Shown in pieces: positions 8,149 through 14,738 of a stretch of 18,335 bases of DNA; position 1 is the first letter of the stretch, and the number at the start of each line of letters is the position of its first letter. The notes beneath the pieces were generated by a model. The model was not told the origin of the DNA. It worked only from the letters and a program-made list of their open reading frames with translations, and did not search any database. The stretch is from Christensenella sp. UBA3944 (GTDB lineage: Bacteria; Bacillota; Clostridia; Christensenellales; DTU072), in assembly GCA_002385605.1 (NCBI GenBank), contig DGDU01000037.1, forward strand, positions 8,143 through 26,477, written 5' to 3'. A program made the position numbers and the translations under genes.

Positions 8149-8177
8149 TAATTGACATTTGATTATTAAAGCGATCC

Positions 8178-8204
8178 TGCGATATATTAATACGATAAAT
8201 CGCA
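8178..8204. promoter_or_regulatory. Inverted repeat in the oxidoreductase leader (possible operator)
   Basis: TGCGAT (8178-8183) and ATCGCA (8199-8204) are inverted with a 15-base AT-rich spacer, about 30 bases downstream of the -10 box. An extra GCGAT lies at 8171. It could be an operator or a weak leader hairpin. No regulator gene is adjacent. Confidence 0.3.
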
Positions 8205-8352
8205 AGGCCCGGAGGATATAAGGCAAAGTAAACAATATCTAAACCGTAATAATGGCATTATCGCTTCTGATGTGTTAAAATATCAGACAATTTCTTTATA
8301 GAAAACTTCTACGGAAAACTAAAAATAAAAAGCTGACATTAGGAGAATAGCC

Positions 8353-9426
8353 ATGAGTAAAGACGGTATGAATTACGCGCCCGAAGGTAAAACCAAAGCC
8401 GTATGCGAATACGGCGAATTCGTGTTCTCGGTTATAGGGCTAGACCACGGGCATATCTACGGCATGACAAACGGCCTGCTAGAGGCGGGCGGAAAGATCA
8501 AATATGTTTACGACCCCGACCCCAGGAAAGTCGAGGCGTTCGTAAAGCGTTATCCGAACGCTACCGCCGTAAGCAGCGAAGGGTATGTTCTGGACGATAA
8601 AGAAACGCTCATGGTGGCGGGAGCCTGCGTCACAAGCGAAAGATGCGCTTTAGGTATGCGCGTCATGTCGGCGGGGAAGCACTATTTTACCGATAAGGCC
8701 CCGCTTACGACGCTCGGGCAGCTAGAATGCGCCAAGAAAAAGGTTGCCGAAACAGGCAAAAAGTATATGGTATATTACAGCGAGCGCCTTCATGTCGAAA
8801 GCGCCGTATTCGCGGGGCAGCTCATCGACGAAGGCGCGATAGGCAAAGTGTTGCAGGTCATAGGGCTAGGGCCTCACCGCCTCAACGCCCCGTCCAGGCC
8901 TGCCTGGTTCTTTCAGAAAGAAAAATACGGCGGCATACTGTGCGATATAGGCAGCCACCAGATAGAGCAATACCTCTACTATGCCAAAGAAGAGGACGCC
9001 GAGGTTGTAAGCAGCCAGATAGCCAATTATAACCACCCCGAATATCCCGAGCTTGACGATTTCGGCGACGCCCAGTTAAGGGGCAAAAACGGCACCACCA
9101 ACTATTTCAGGGTAGATTGGTTCACCCCTGAGGCGCTAAGGACATGGGGCGACGGGCGCACCCTTATTCTCGGCACAAACGGATATATCGAAATAAGAAA
9201 ATACACCGATATCGGCACCCCACGCGGCCGCCCCGATAATGTATACCTGGTTAATGACAAAATCGAAAAACATTATAATGTAGCGGGCAAGGTGGGATAT
9301 CCCTTCTTCGGGCAGCTTATAAGAGATATCCTTGACGGCACCGAAAAGGCGATGACGCAGGCTCACGCCTTCAAAGCCGCCGAACTCTGCGTAAAGGCGC
9401 AAAACCGGGCCGTCAAAATAAAATAA
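8353..9426 (+). CDS. Gfo/Idh/MocA-family NAD(P)-dependent oxidoreductase
   Basis: This 357-aa cytoplasmic protein has the two-domain layout of sugar and inositol dehydrogenases. The Rossmann part begins at about residue 24. Its dinucleotide loop reads VIGLDHGHIYGM (28-38) rather than GxGxxG, and an acidic strand end follows (YVYDPDP). DKAP at 114-117 replaces the usual EKP, with Lys115 as the expected catalytic lysine. The C-terminal domain shows GGILCDIGSHQIEQ (193-206), the DxGxH signature with Asp198 and His202. AGGAG lies eight bases before the ATG. It probably oxidises, reduces or epimerises a sugar or cyclitol derivative. Divergence from a GPH symporter supports use of an imported carbohydrate. 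The exact substrate is unknown. Confidence 0.88.
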   Translation: MSKDGMNYAPEGKTKAVCEYGEFVFSVIGLDHGHIYGMTNGLLEAGGKIKYVYDPDPRKVEAFVKRYPNATAVSSEGYVLDDKETLMVAGACVTSERCALGMRVMSAGKHYFTDKAPLTTLGQLECAKKKVAETGKKYMVYYSERLHVESAVFAGQLIDEGAIGKVLQVIGLGPHRLNAPSRPAWFFQKEKYGGILCDIGSHQIEQYLYYAKEEDAEVVSSQIANYNHPEYPELDDFGDAQLRGKNGTTNYFRVDWFTPEALRTWGDGRTLILGTNGYIEIRKYTDIGTPRGRPDNVYLVNDKIEKHYNVAGKVGYPFFGQLIRDILDGTEKAMTQAHAFKAAELCVKAQNRAVKIK

Positions 9427-9444
9427 ATCATTAAAGCCCAAGCT

Positions 9445-9482
9445 AAAAGCGGCTTTCGTTACGAAAGCCGCTTTTCTTTTTG
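9445..9482. terminator. Bidirectional intrinsic terminator
   Basis: AAAAGCGGCTTTCG (9445-9458) and CGAAAGCCGCTTTT (9462-9475) form a perfect 14-bp stem with a TTA loop, followed by CTTTTT on the plus strand. The flanking A and T runs let it serve both the oxidoreductase (ends 9426) and the convergent NYN gene (ends 9497). Confidence 0.92.
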
Positions 9483-9496
9483 CCGTTTCTTATCGC

Positions 9497-10195
9497 TTAC
9501 TTTACTTTTCTGTAATTCGAGCCGTGTATCTCAAACCCGCTTTTCAAAATAAAATCCCTTTTGCTTTTGTAACCCAGATTAACAAAATCGCTGTCCTCAT
9601 ATTTCTTCTTCAGATATTGGCACAGGGTGGAATATGACGCCCAACCGTCCTTATCTTTCTTGGCCTTCGAATAATTATGAAGAAGGTATTCCTTCACCTC
9701 GGTTTCGTTTATATTTTTAGGTTGTTTTTGAGGGGCTTTTTGCTGCGCCGAATTTGTTTCCGTAGCCTCTTTCTGTATCGGATTGTTATTAACAATTTCG
9801 AGGTAAGTAAAATACCCTTTTATCTGGTTGTCGGGAAGGCTGGTTATCAGCAAGGTTTCTTTCCCCAACTCCCTCAGCGCGAGCGATATCGGGCCGAAAT
9901 CGCTGTCGTTACTTACAAAGCAATATATATCGTTTGCGCTGTTAAACGCCGATTTCATGGCGTCAATGGATATAAGCAAATCCGCCGTGTTGTTTTTAGG
10001 CTTTGTTATTTGGCAGGGCATATACCCCTTTTCGAAACAGGCTTTTTTCCACCGGTTATCCTTTCCCACAAAGTCGTGATAAATCCTTATAGAGGAAATC
10101 TCCCCGTACTTACAAATAGTTTTTTCGACGAGGGGCAAGATATCTATCTTGCTCATATTCTGAGCGTCATAAAAAACCAATACTTTTTTGCTCAT
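9497..10195 (-). CDS. NYN-domain (PIN-like) nuclease with LOTUS/OST-HTH-like C-terminus
   Basis: This 232-aa protein opens with a NYN/PIN-like fold: FYDAQN (Asp10), NNTADLLISIDAM (Asp72, Asp78) and SNDSDFGPISLALRELGK (Asp97, Asp99). Together these give the acidic cluster expected of metal-dependent RNases in the LabA/DUF88 group. Residues 137-162 are a Gln/Lys/Pro-rich linker. Residues 163-232 (GWASYSTLCQYL, FVNLGYKSKRDFILKSGF) look like a LOTUS/OST-HTH module, thought to bind RNA. ATG at 10195 is chosen because AGGAG lies seven bases upstream. A longer in-frame start at 10228 would overlap the promoter -10 box. It is monocistronic, and no toxin-antitoxin partner adjoins it. The gene looks more AT-rich than its neighbours by eye. 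RNA processing or silencing is the likely role; the target is unknown. Confidence 0.85.
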   Translation of the reverse strand: MSKKVLVFYDAQNMSKIDILPLVEKTICKYGEISSIRIYHDFVGKDNRWKKACFEKGYMPCQITKPKNNTADLLISIDAMKSAFNSANDIYCFVSNDSDFGPISLALRELGKETLLITSLPDNQIKGYFTYLEIVNNNPIQKEATETNSAQQKAPQKQPKNINETEVKEYLLHNYSKAKKDKDGWASYSTLCQYLKKKYEDSDFVNLGYKSKRDFILKSGFEIHGSNYRKVK

Positions 10196-10226
10196 AATTT
10201 CTCCTGTGTCTATCAAGAATATTTCC

Positions 10227-10255
10227 ATTGTAACACGAAATCGTTACGCAATCAA
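10227..10255 (-). promoter_or_regulatory. Promoter of the NYN gene
   Basis: On the minus strand TTGATT (10255-10250), 17 bases, and TACAAT (10232-10227) preceded by TGT. The predicted transcript starts near 10220, downstream of the alternative start at 10228, which settles the gene start at 10195. Confidence 0.75.
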
Positions 10256-10267
10256 TGTAATAAATAA

Positions 10268-10294
10268 AAGCCCACCGCTCCGAATTCCGGGCTT
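10268..10294 (-). other. Terminator-like hairpin between divergent genes
   Basis: AAGCCC and GGGCTT flank a 15-base loop. Read on the minus strand, GGGCTT is followed by TTATTTATT, resembling an intrinsic terminator, but no minus-strand gene lies to its right. It could be a relic or could insulate the NYN promoter. Confidence 0.3.
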
Positions 10295-10340
10295 ATTTTA
10301 CTTACTTTATAAAAAGTCGGAGGCATTATTAATAATTTTA

Positions 10341-10349
10341 TGCTATAAT
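10341..10349 (+). promoter_or_regulatory. Extended -10 promoter of the metallophosphoesterase gene
   Basis: TGCTATAAT is a consensus -10 with TGn and no clear -35. It gives a leader of about 28 bases. Confidence 0.55.
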
Positions 10350-10354
10350 CTTTT

Positions 10355-10377
10355 GCAGAGGTAATGCAGAGGTAAAT
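10355..10377 (+). repeat. Tandem duplication spanning the ribosome binding site
   Basis: GCAGAGGTAAT (10355-10365) is immediately repeated as GCAGAGGTAAAT (10366-10377). Each copy carries the same Shine-Dalgarno-like GAGGT. The copy nearer the gene is about 11 bases from the ATG. Confidence 0.6.
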
Positions 10378-10383
10378 GAGCAT

Positions 10384-11787
10384 ATGAAGATAAAAGAATT
10401 CGCGCAAAAAGCGCTCAACCTTTTTAAGAACAAAACCTTTCGCAAGGTGTGTATTTCTGTCACCGCCGCAATTCTGCTCGTGGCTATCGTGTTTGGAGGT
10501 TATATGGGAATAAGATCATACATCCTTAATTATCAGCCGGGCGGCACGCCCGCAAGCACCGAAGTGCCCGCCGATTTCACCCCCGTGCTTCGTTTTGTAG
10601 TCGCAAGCGATGTCCATGTAAAGGGCCCGGACTGTGTCGAGCTCGTAAGGCTACAAAAGCTTTTTGACAGTAGCTACAATTACGCCGCTTCGCAGGACTA
10701 CAAAGCCATCGACGCCTTTGTGTTTGTCGCCGATGTTATAGACCGCGGCGAGATTTCGCAATGGGAACTGTTTATGGATGTCGTAAACAGAAATATAGGC
10801 GACGCCAGGTTTATAACCACCTTCTCCAACCACGAGTTTATGGGCACCGGCTCTACCGAAAGAAGCGTACAATATTCGGGCTGTAACCCCAACAACTCCC
10901 TTGTCATAAACGGATATCATTTTATATCTTTCTCACAGGAGGACGACAGAAGCTTCAGCTTAGCCACCAAGAAGTGGGTCAAACAGGAACTAAAAAAGGC
11001 CGAAGCCGACACGGGCGACAAGCCCATTTTCGTGTTCCAGCACATACCCCAAACCAACACGGTGTACGGCAGCGAACTCACCGGCTGGGGCACGATGCGC
11101 CTTAACAGCGTGCTGAACGGCTTCCCGCAGATTATGTACTTCTCGGGTCACTCCCACTACAACATCAACAACCCCCTATCCATCAACCAAAAGAATTTCA
11201 CTTCTTTCAACCTGGGCACCCTCTCCTACATCGAGCTTGAAAAAGGCTTGACGGGCGGCACCATCCCCGAAAACGCCAAGAATGTCGGACAGTATCTCAT
11301 AGTCGAAGTCGACGCCAACGGCGCCGTAAAGGCAATGCCCTACGATATCATTTCCGACAGCTTCTTCAAAGACCGCAATTCCTACGCCGACAAGCAGCTT
11401 GTGTGGTATATCCCCAACGCCGCCGACCGATCCACCTACGCCTACACCTACGGCAAGCGCAAGCAGGCCGCCGACAAGCCCGTATTCCCCGAAGACGCCA
11501 GAATCACCCTCGATAGCTTTTCCGACGGCAAAGCCACCATCACCTTCACCCAGGCATTGGACGGCGAGTATCTTCACAAATACAAGATAAGCGTCTACAA
11601 CGAAAGCGGCATACTTGTAAAAACTTATAAAATCTGGTCGGAATATTACTTCTCCTCGGTAGACAAAACCCGCACCTACACCATGGCAGGCCTCAAGCCC
11701 GGCAAAAAGTACACCGTCAAAATCCGCGGGTACGACTGCTACGGCAAAAAAACCGACAAACTCCTTGAGGGCACAATCAACACCTAA
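10384..11787 (+). CDS. Membrane-anchored calcineurin-like metallophosphoesterase with FnIII-like domain
   Basis: This 467-aa protein has a short basic N-terminus, one transmembrane helix (about 22-45), and an extracytoplasmic remainder. Metal-site motifs appear in order: ASDVHV (Asp76, His78), VADVIDRG (Asp117), FSNHEF (Asn149, His150), FQHIP (His220), and FSGHSHYN (His256, His258). The usual GD and GNHE read as AD (Ala116) and SNHE (Ser148), so the metal ligands are kept but two conserved glycines are changed. Residues from about 375 form a beta-rich fibronectin-III-like domain (ITFTQ, YKISVYNESG, LKPGKKYTVKIRGYDCYG). It would hydrolyse a phosphoester outside the membrane, perhaps on nucleotides, lipids or wall polymers. 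The substrate is unknown. The other ATG at 10375 hits a stop after three codons, fixing the start at 10384. Confidence 0.87.
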   Translation: MKIKEFAQKALNLFKNKTFRKVCISVTAAILLVAIVFGGYMGIRSYILNYQPGGTPASTEVPADFTPVLRFVVASDVHVKGPDCVELVRLQKLFDSSYNYAASQDYKAIDAFVFVADVIDRGEISQWELFMDVVNRNIGDARFITTFSNHEFMGTGSTERSVQYSGCNPNNSLVINGYHFISFSQEDDRSFSLATKKWVKQELKKAEADTGDKPIFVFQHIPQTNTVYGSELTGWGTMRLNSVLNGFPQIMYFSGHSHYNINNPLSINQKNFTSFNLGTLSYIELEKGLTGGTIPENAKNVGQYLIVEVDANGAVKAMPYDIISDSFFKDRNSYADKQLVWYIPNAADRSTYAYTYGKRKQAADKPVFPEDARITLDSFSDGKATITFTQALDGEYLHKYKISVYNESGILVKTYKIWSEYYFSSVDKTRTYTMAGLKPGKKYTVKIRGYDCYGKKTDKLLEGTINT

Positions 11788-11815
11788 CCTCCAGAATCAA
11801 AATAATTGAAAACGA

Positions 11816-11849
11816 AAACGGCAAGGATTACCTTGCCGTTTATTTTTTA
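11816..11849 (+). terminator. Intrinsic terminator after the metallophosphoesterase gene
   Basis: AAACGGCAAGG (11816-11826) and CCTTGCCGTTT (11831-11841) form a perfect 11-bp stem with an ATTA loop, followed by ATTTTTTAT. Confidence 0.93.
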
Positions 11850-11976
11850 TCCTGTACTAATATCGTTTATGCGTTCTTTTTGTTTTCCATAAGTTCGGCT
11901 ATCTCACAAAAATCAAATTTAATATTGGAATGCTAATTTGTTTGACAATAAAGGTTACTTAACAACTTTATGTTTA

Positions 11977-12008
11977 TTGACAACATCCCAATTAAAGGGT
12001 ACTATAAT
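11977..12008 (+). promoter_or_regulatory. Promoter of the TetR-family gene
   Basis: A consensus TTGACA (11977-11982) is followed by TACTAT at 17 bases and by TATAAT (12003-12008) at 20 bases. The 17-base pairing is preferred on spacing. It lies inside a longer in-frame extension of the gene, which argues for the ATG at 12034. A second TTGACA at 11942 has no partner -10. No copy of the 12656-12681 palindrome is seen here. Confidence 0.65.
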
Positions 12009-12033
12009 TTACAAGACTCCCGCGGAGATCATT

Positions 12034-12618
12034 ATGGGCGTAAGAGCCGACCAGAAAGAACAAAGAAAAAACAAAATACTCCTAAAAGCCCTCGAGCTGT
12101 TTTCTAGCAAGGGATATTCGGAAACCAAAATTTCCGACATCGCCGCCGCCGTAAACATGAGCGCGGGATTGCTTTTCCATTATTTCGAGTCCAAGGAAGA
12201 ACTTTATTCCGAGCTTATAAAAATCGGGCTGGATTACATCAACGAAAAAACCCGCAACCTTGTAAAGCTTCCCATAGATTATTTCGAGTGCGCTTTCGAT
12301 ATGGTGCTCGACCTTTTCCGCGGCAATCCCCTCGCCCCCAGATGGTATTTACTTATCCGCAGGGCGCTCAAATTCGACAACGCCCCCGAAAGCATAAAGG
12401 TTCAGATAAAAGACTCCTTCGACAGGATATTCAAAATAAACGAAGAACGCATTATCCTCGGGCAACAGCGGGGCGAGATAAAAGAGGCCGACTCCAAGAC
12501 CCTCACGATGTTTTTGTTCAGCTGCCTCGACGGCATCGCAGAATCCTGCGTAAACGACCCCTCGGTGCCCCTCCCGAAAACCGAGTGGATTCTCGACATC
12601 ATCAAAAAACACGCCTAA
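12034..12618 (+). CDS. TetR/AcrR-family transcriptional regulator
   Basis: This 194-aa protein matches TetR-family length. Residues 10-55 form the DNA-binding domain: KNKILLKALELFSSKGYSET, then a helix-turn-helix with KISDIAAAVNMSAGLLFHYF and ESKEELY, the standard family signature. The remaining helical part would bind a small ligand, not identifiable from sequence. ATG at 12034 is preceded by GGAG, and a promoter lies just upstream, so an upstream in-frame TTG at 11938 is unlikely. The downstream operon starts ten bases after its stop with a consensus promoter and a palindromic operator, so this protein is very probably its repressor. No matching palindrome at its own promoter suggests it is not strongly autoregulated through the same site. 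Confidence 0.93.
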   Translation: MGVRADQKEQRKNKILLKALELFSSKGYSETKISDIAAAVNMSAGLLFHYFESKEELYSELIKIGLDYINEKTRNLVKLPIDYFECAFDMVLDLFRGNPLAPRWYLLIRRALKFDNAPESIKVQIKDSFDRIFKINEERIILGQQRGEIKEADSKTLTMFLFSCLDGIAESCVNDPSVPLPKTEWILDIIKKHA

Positions 12619-12627
12619 AACTCCCTA

Positions 12628-12656
12628 TTGACAAACTTTTTTATAAGGAATATAAT
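12628..12656 (+). promoter_or_regulatory. Consensus promoter of the decarboxylase/reductase operon
   Basis: TTGACA (12628-12633), exactly 17 bases, and TATAAT (12651-12656): both boxes match consensus fully, so the promoter should be very strong when not repressed. Confidence 0.9.
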
Positions 12657-12681
12657 TTCATTGAATAAATATTCAATGAAA
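12656..12681. promoter_or_regulatory. 26-bp inverted repeat: likely TetR-family operator
   Basis: TTTCATTGAATA, AA, TATTCAATGAAA is a perfect 12-bp inverted repeat with a two-base centre. It begins on the last base of the -10 box and covers the expected transcription start, so bound protein would block RNA polymerase. TGAATA..TATTCA cores are typical of TetR-family operators. Another half-site, TTTCATTGA, recurs at 12686-12694, 30 bases (about three helical turns) after the first. Confidence 0.85.
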
Positions 12682-12748
12682 ATTTTTTCATTGATAAAAC
12701 CTGCGTAACGGGCTCGCCGGGATTTACAAAAATATGGAGGGTCATTTT

Positions 12749-13609
12749 ATGGATGTTTTAAACGAATTTGACAACACCTTATTAAAAAACGAAGACAAAT
12801 TCTCAGATCCTTTCTTCCAAAGGTTCAAGCTCACCACAAGAAAGGTCAAGCTTGGCGATGTTATGGAGAAGGAATACCCCTTCCCCACTCTTTACGGCGA
12901 TGTTACCTGCGCCCAAGCTATTTATCTTTGCAGCTACGAAAAGGCGCTCGCGCTTATGCCCCACCCAAAAATCAAGCCCGTAAGGATGCCGGGCAAGAGG
13001 GCGGTGCTTGCCATCTCGTGCTACGAGTACAAAAATGTATTGGGCATCCCGCCCTACAACGAAATCGCCTTCACCATCGCGGTAGAGGTCGACAAAGACA
13101 AAAGCCCCGTCCTTCTTCCCTTGCTAAAAAACACCAACAGCGGCTTTTATGTATTCTCGATGCCCGTCACCTCGAGGGAAAACTGCCTGCGCGGCAACTA
13201 CATCTGGGGGCTTCCCAAGGTAACCGAAAGGATAGACATCACGCAAGAAGGCGGCGAATGCGTCATCAAAAGCTTCGAAGCCGACGGCACCGAATATTTC
13301 CGCCTTAGGGTTCCGGTCAGCGGCAAACCCACCGAATTCGACACCAAAACATATCTTTTCTCCAAGCTTAACGGTAAGATTCTCAAGGCCGAAACCAATT
13401 TCAAGGCGACAATGAATGTCAATATGTTCGCCAAGACGCTCATCTCCAAAAATGCCAAGCCCAAAAAGGAATATCTCACGCTTTCCGACACCAAGAGCGG
13501 CAAAGCCCTTAAAGACCTGGAGATATCCCCCCTTCCGTTGCAGTTCAGGTACGCCGAGCACATGACCGCGTGCTTCGACTATTACGACGAAAGCTACAAT
13601 CTAGAATAA
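12749..13609 (+). CDS. Acetoacetate decarboxylase superfamily protein
   Basis: This 286-aa protein resembles acetoacetate decarboxylase (ADC). The segment GNYIWGLPKVTE (residues 149-160) lines up with GRELSAYPKKLG of the clostridial enzyme. Lys157 sits at the Schiff-base lysine (Lys115 there). The neighbouring lysine that lowers its pKa (Lys116) is Val158, and the Arg-Glu before it is Asn-Tyr. It may therefore form imines with keto compounds but catalyse a reaction other than acetoacetate decarboxylation, as other family members do. I chose ATG 12749 because GGAGG lies eight bases upstream; the ATG at 12734 overlaps that site. It is the first gene of a TetR-controlled pair, 12 bases before a ketopantoate-reductase-like gene, which suggests a two-step conversion of a keto acid or related metabolite. 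Confidence 0.82.
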   Translation: MDVLNEFDNTLLKNEDKFSDPFFQRFKLTTRKVKLGDVMEKEYPFPTLYGDVTCAQAIYLCSYEKALALMPHPKIKPVRMPGKRAVLAISCYEYKNVLGIPPYNEIAFTIAVEVDKDKSPVLLPLLKNTNSGFYVFSMPVTSRENCLRGNYIWGLPKVTERIDITQEGGECVIKSFEADGTEYFRLRVPVSGKPTEFDTKTYLFSKLNGKILKAETNFKATMNVNMFAKTLISKNAKPKKEYLTLSDTKSGKALKDLEISPLPLQFRYAEHMTACFDYYDESYNLE

Positions 13610-13621
13610 AAGGAGGAAGTT

Positions 13622-14641
13622 ATGAAAGTTATAATTATCGGCGCGGGCGGCGCCATCGGCAGCTGCCTTTCGGGTTGGCTAAGCGAAGTAAGCCAAGATA
13701 TTTACCTCTTCGATAAGCCCTCGGTTTCGGAGGTTCTCAAAGAAAAAGGCATCACCTACTATAAGCAAAACGAAGCCAAGCAAAATGTTAAAGTCAAGGT
13801 AATAGACAGCCTTTCGGAAGTCGAAAACCCCGACCTCATCGCAATAGTCGTAAAGAATTACAGCCTCGACGGCGTATCCGGGCTCATCAAAGAAACCGTA
13901 AAAGGAAACCCCGTCATTTTAGGGCTCCAGAACGGCGTCGAAAACCAGCGCATCCTTCCCAAGTATTTCGACAGGGTAGTCTACGGCATAATCGAATTTA
14001 ACGCCTGGCTGGACGAAATCGGTATCGTAGGCTACCAAAACCGCGGCCCATTCGTAATCGGCACCCTCGACAACGGTATGCAGGCCGAACTTAAGGCCAT
14101 CGCCGAACTCTTCAACAAAGGCGTCGAAACCATTATCACCGACAGGATAACCGACGCGGCGTACTGCAAGATGGTTATAAACCTCACAAACTCCTTCACC
14201 ACTTTGGTAGGCATGGGCTACCGCGACATAACAAACCTTCACGCCTTCAAGGAAATCCTCACCAACTCGATGTACGAGGGCGTCAAAATCCTAAAGAAAA
14301 TGGGCGTAAAGGAATACAAGGCGCACACCATGCCCACATGGGCCAAAATCAAAGCCAGCGCCACCCTTCCCAACTTCATAACCGATGGAATGTTCAAGAA
14401 AAACCTCGCCAAAATGGTGCTAAGCAGCATGGCGCAGGACATCATACAGCGCAAGTCTGGCGAAAGCGAACTCGAATCGCTCATCGGCGAATTCGTAAGC
14501 CTCGGCGACCGCTACGGCATGGATATCCCCTACAACCGCGCCGTATACAAACTATGCAAAGAGAAATTCAACCGGCACCCCTTTGTCCCCATGACCGAGG
14601 AGGAGGTGTTGGCGGAAGTCAGAAAGCTCCAAAACAAATAA
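13622..14641 (+). CDS. Ketopantoate reductase family (ApbA/PanE-like) oxidoreductase
   Basis: This 339-aa protein has an N-terminal Rossmann NAD(P) site, GAGGAIGS (7-14), then LQNGVEN (102-108). Lys183 in YCKMVINLTNSF matches the catalytic lysine of PanE. The C-terminal helical domain has SSMAQDIIQ with Glu283, matching the substrate-binding Glu of PanE. The family reduces 2-dehydropantoate with NADPH. Here no panB or panC gene is near, and the gene is the second of a TetR-regulated operon with an ADC-superfamily protein, so another 2-keto acid or ketone substrate is likely. AGGAGG lies five bases before the ATG. A strong terminator follows at 14661-14688. A genuine pantothenate role cannot be excluded. 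Confidence 0.88.
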   Translation: MKVIIIGAGGAIGSCLSGWLSEVSQDIYLFDKPSVSEVLKEKGITYYKQNEAKQNVKVKVIDSLSEVENPDLIAIVVKNYSLDGVSGLIKETVKGNPVILGLQNGVENQRILPKYFDRVVYGIIEFNAWLDEIGIVGYQNRGPFVIGTLDNGMQAELKAIAELFNKGVETIITDRITDAAYCKMVINLTNSFTTLVGMGYRDITNLHAFKEILTNSMYEGVKILKKMGVKEYKAHTMPTWAKIKASATLPNFITDGMFKKNLAKMVLSSMAQDIIQRKSGESELESLIGEFVSLGDRYGMDIPYNRAVYKLCKEKFNRHPFVPMTEEEVLAEVRKLQNK

Positions 14642-14660
14642 CCTCATCCCTCCCCCTTCC

Positions 14661-14688
14661 AAACCGCCCCAACCGGGGCGGTTTTTTT
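14661..14688 (+). terminator. Intrinsic terminator of the decarboxylase/reductase operon
   Basis: AAACCGCCCC (14661-14670) and GGGGCGGTTT (14675-14684) form a perfect 10-bp stem with loop AACC, followed by Ts to 14688. On the opposite strand the stem is followed by GGAAGGGGG, so it would work poorly for the convergent his operon. Confidence 0.93.
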
Positions 14689-14703
14689 AATTAAAAGAAC
14701 ATA

Positions 14704-14732
14704 TTGAAATTTTAATTTAATAATGTTATAGT
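14704..14732 (+). promoter_or_regulatory. Promoter directed toward the 3' end of hisIE
   Basis: TTGAAA (14704-14709), 17 bases, and TATAGT (14727-14732) preceded by TGT. Transcription should start near 14739, which is the A of an ATG, and run antisense to hisIE. Confidence 0.65.
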
Positions 14733-14738
14733 TTTTAT

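Larger units (their letters stand above)
7859..8352. other. Divergent intergenic region between transporter and oxidoreductase
   Basis: These 494 bases hold no convincing gene on either strand. They contain the transporter promoter (7897-7925), a GC-rich island at about 7976-8024 in otherwise AT-rich DNA, the oxidoreductase promoter (8120-8148), a TGCGAT/ATCGCA inverted repeat (8178-8204), and about 200 bases of leader. The island can fold (CCTCcGAG-ccgc-CTCGAGG). Read on the minus strand it is followed by a T-rich stretch, so it may be an old terminator whose gene is gone. Confidence 0.5.

Noticed and set aside
9497..10195. NYN gene as a toxin of a toxin-antitoxin pair
   Set aside because: There is no small adjacent partner gene, and the gene is monocistronic with its own promoter and terminator.
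11938..12033. Longer N-terminus of the TetR protein from TTG 11938
   Set aside because: The extension covers the promoter boxes and lacks a ribosome binding site. ATG 12034 has GGAG upstream and gives normal TetR length.
13622..14641. Assignment of the reductase as panE in a pantothenate pathway
   Set aside because: No panB, panC or panD gene is near, and the operon partner is an ADC-superfamily protein under TetR control; only the family name is supported.
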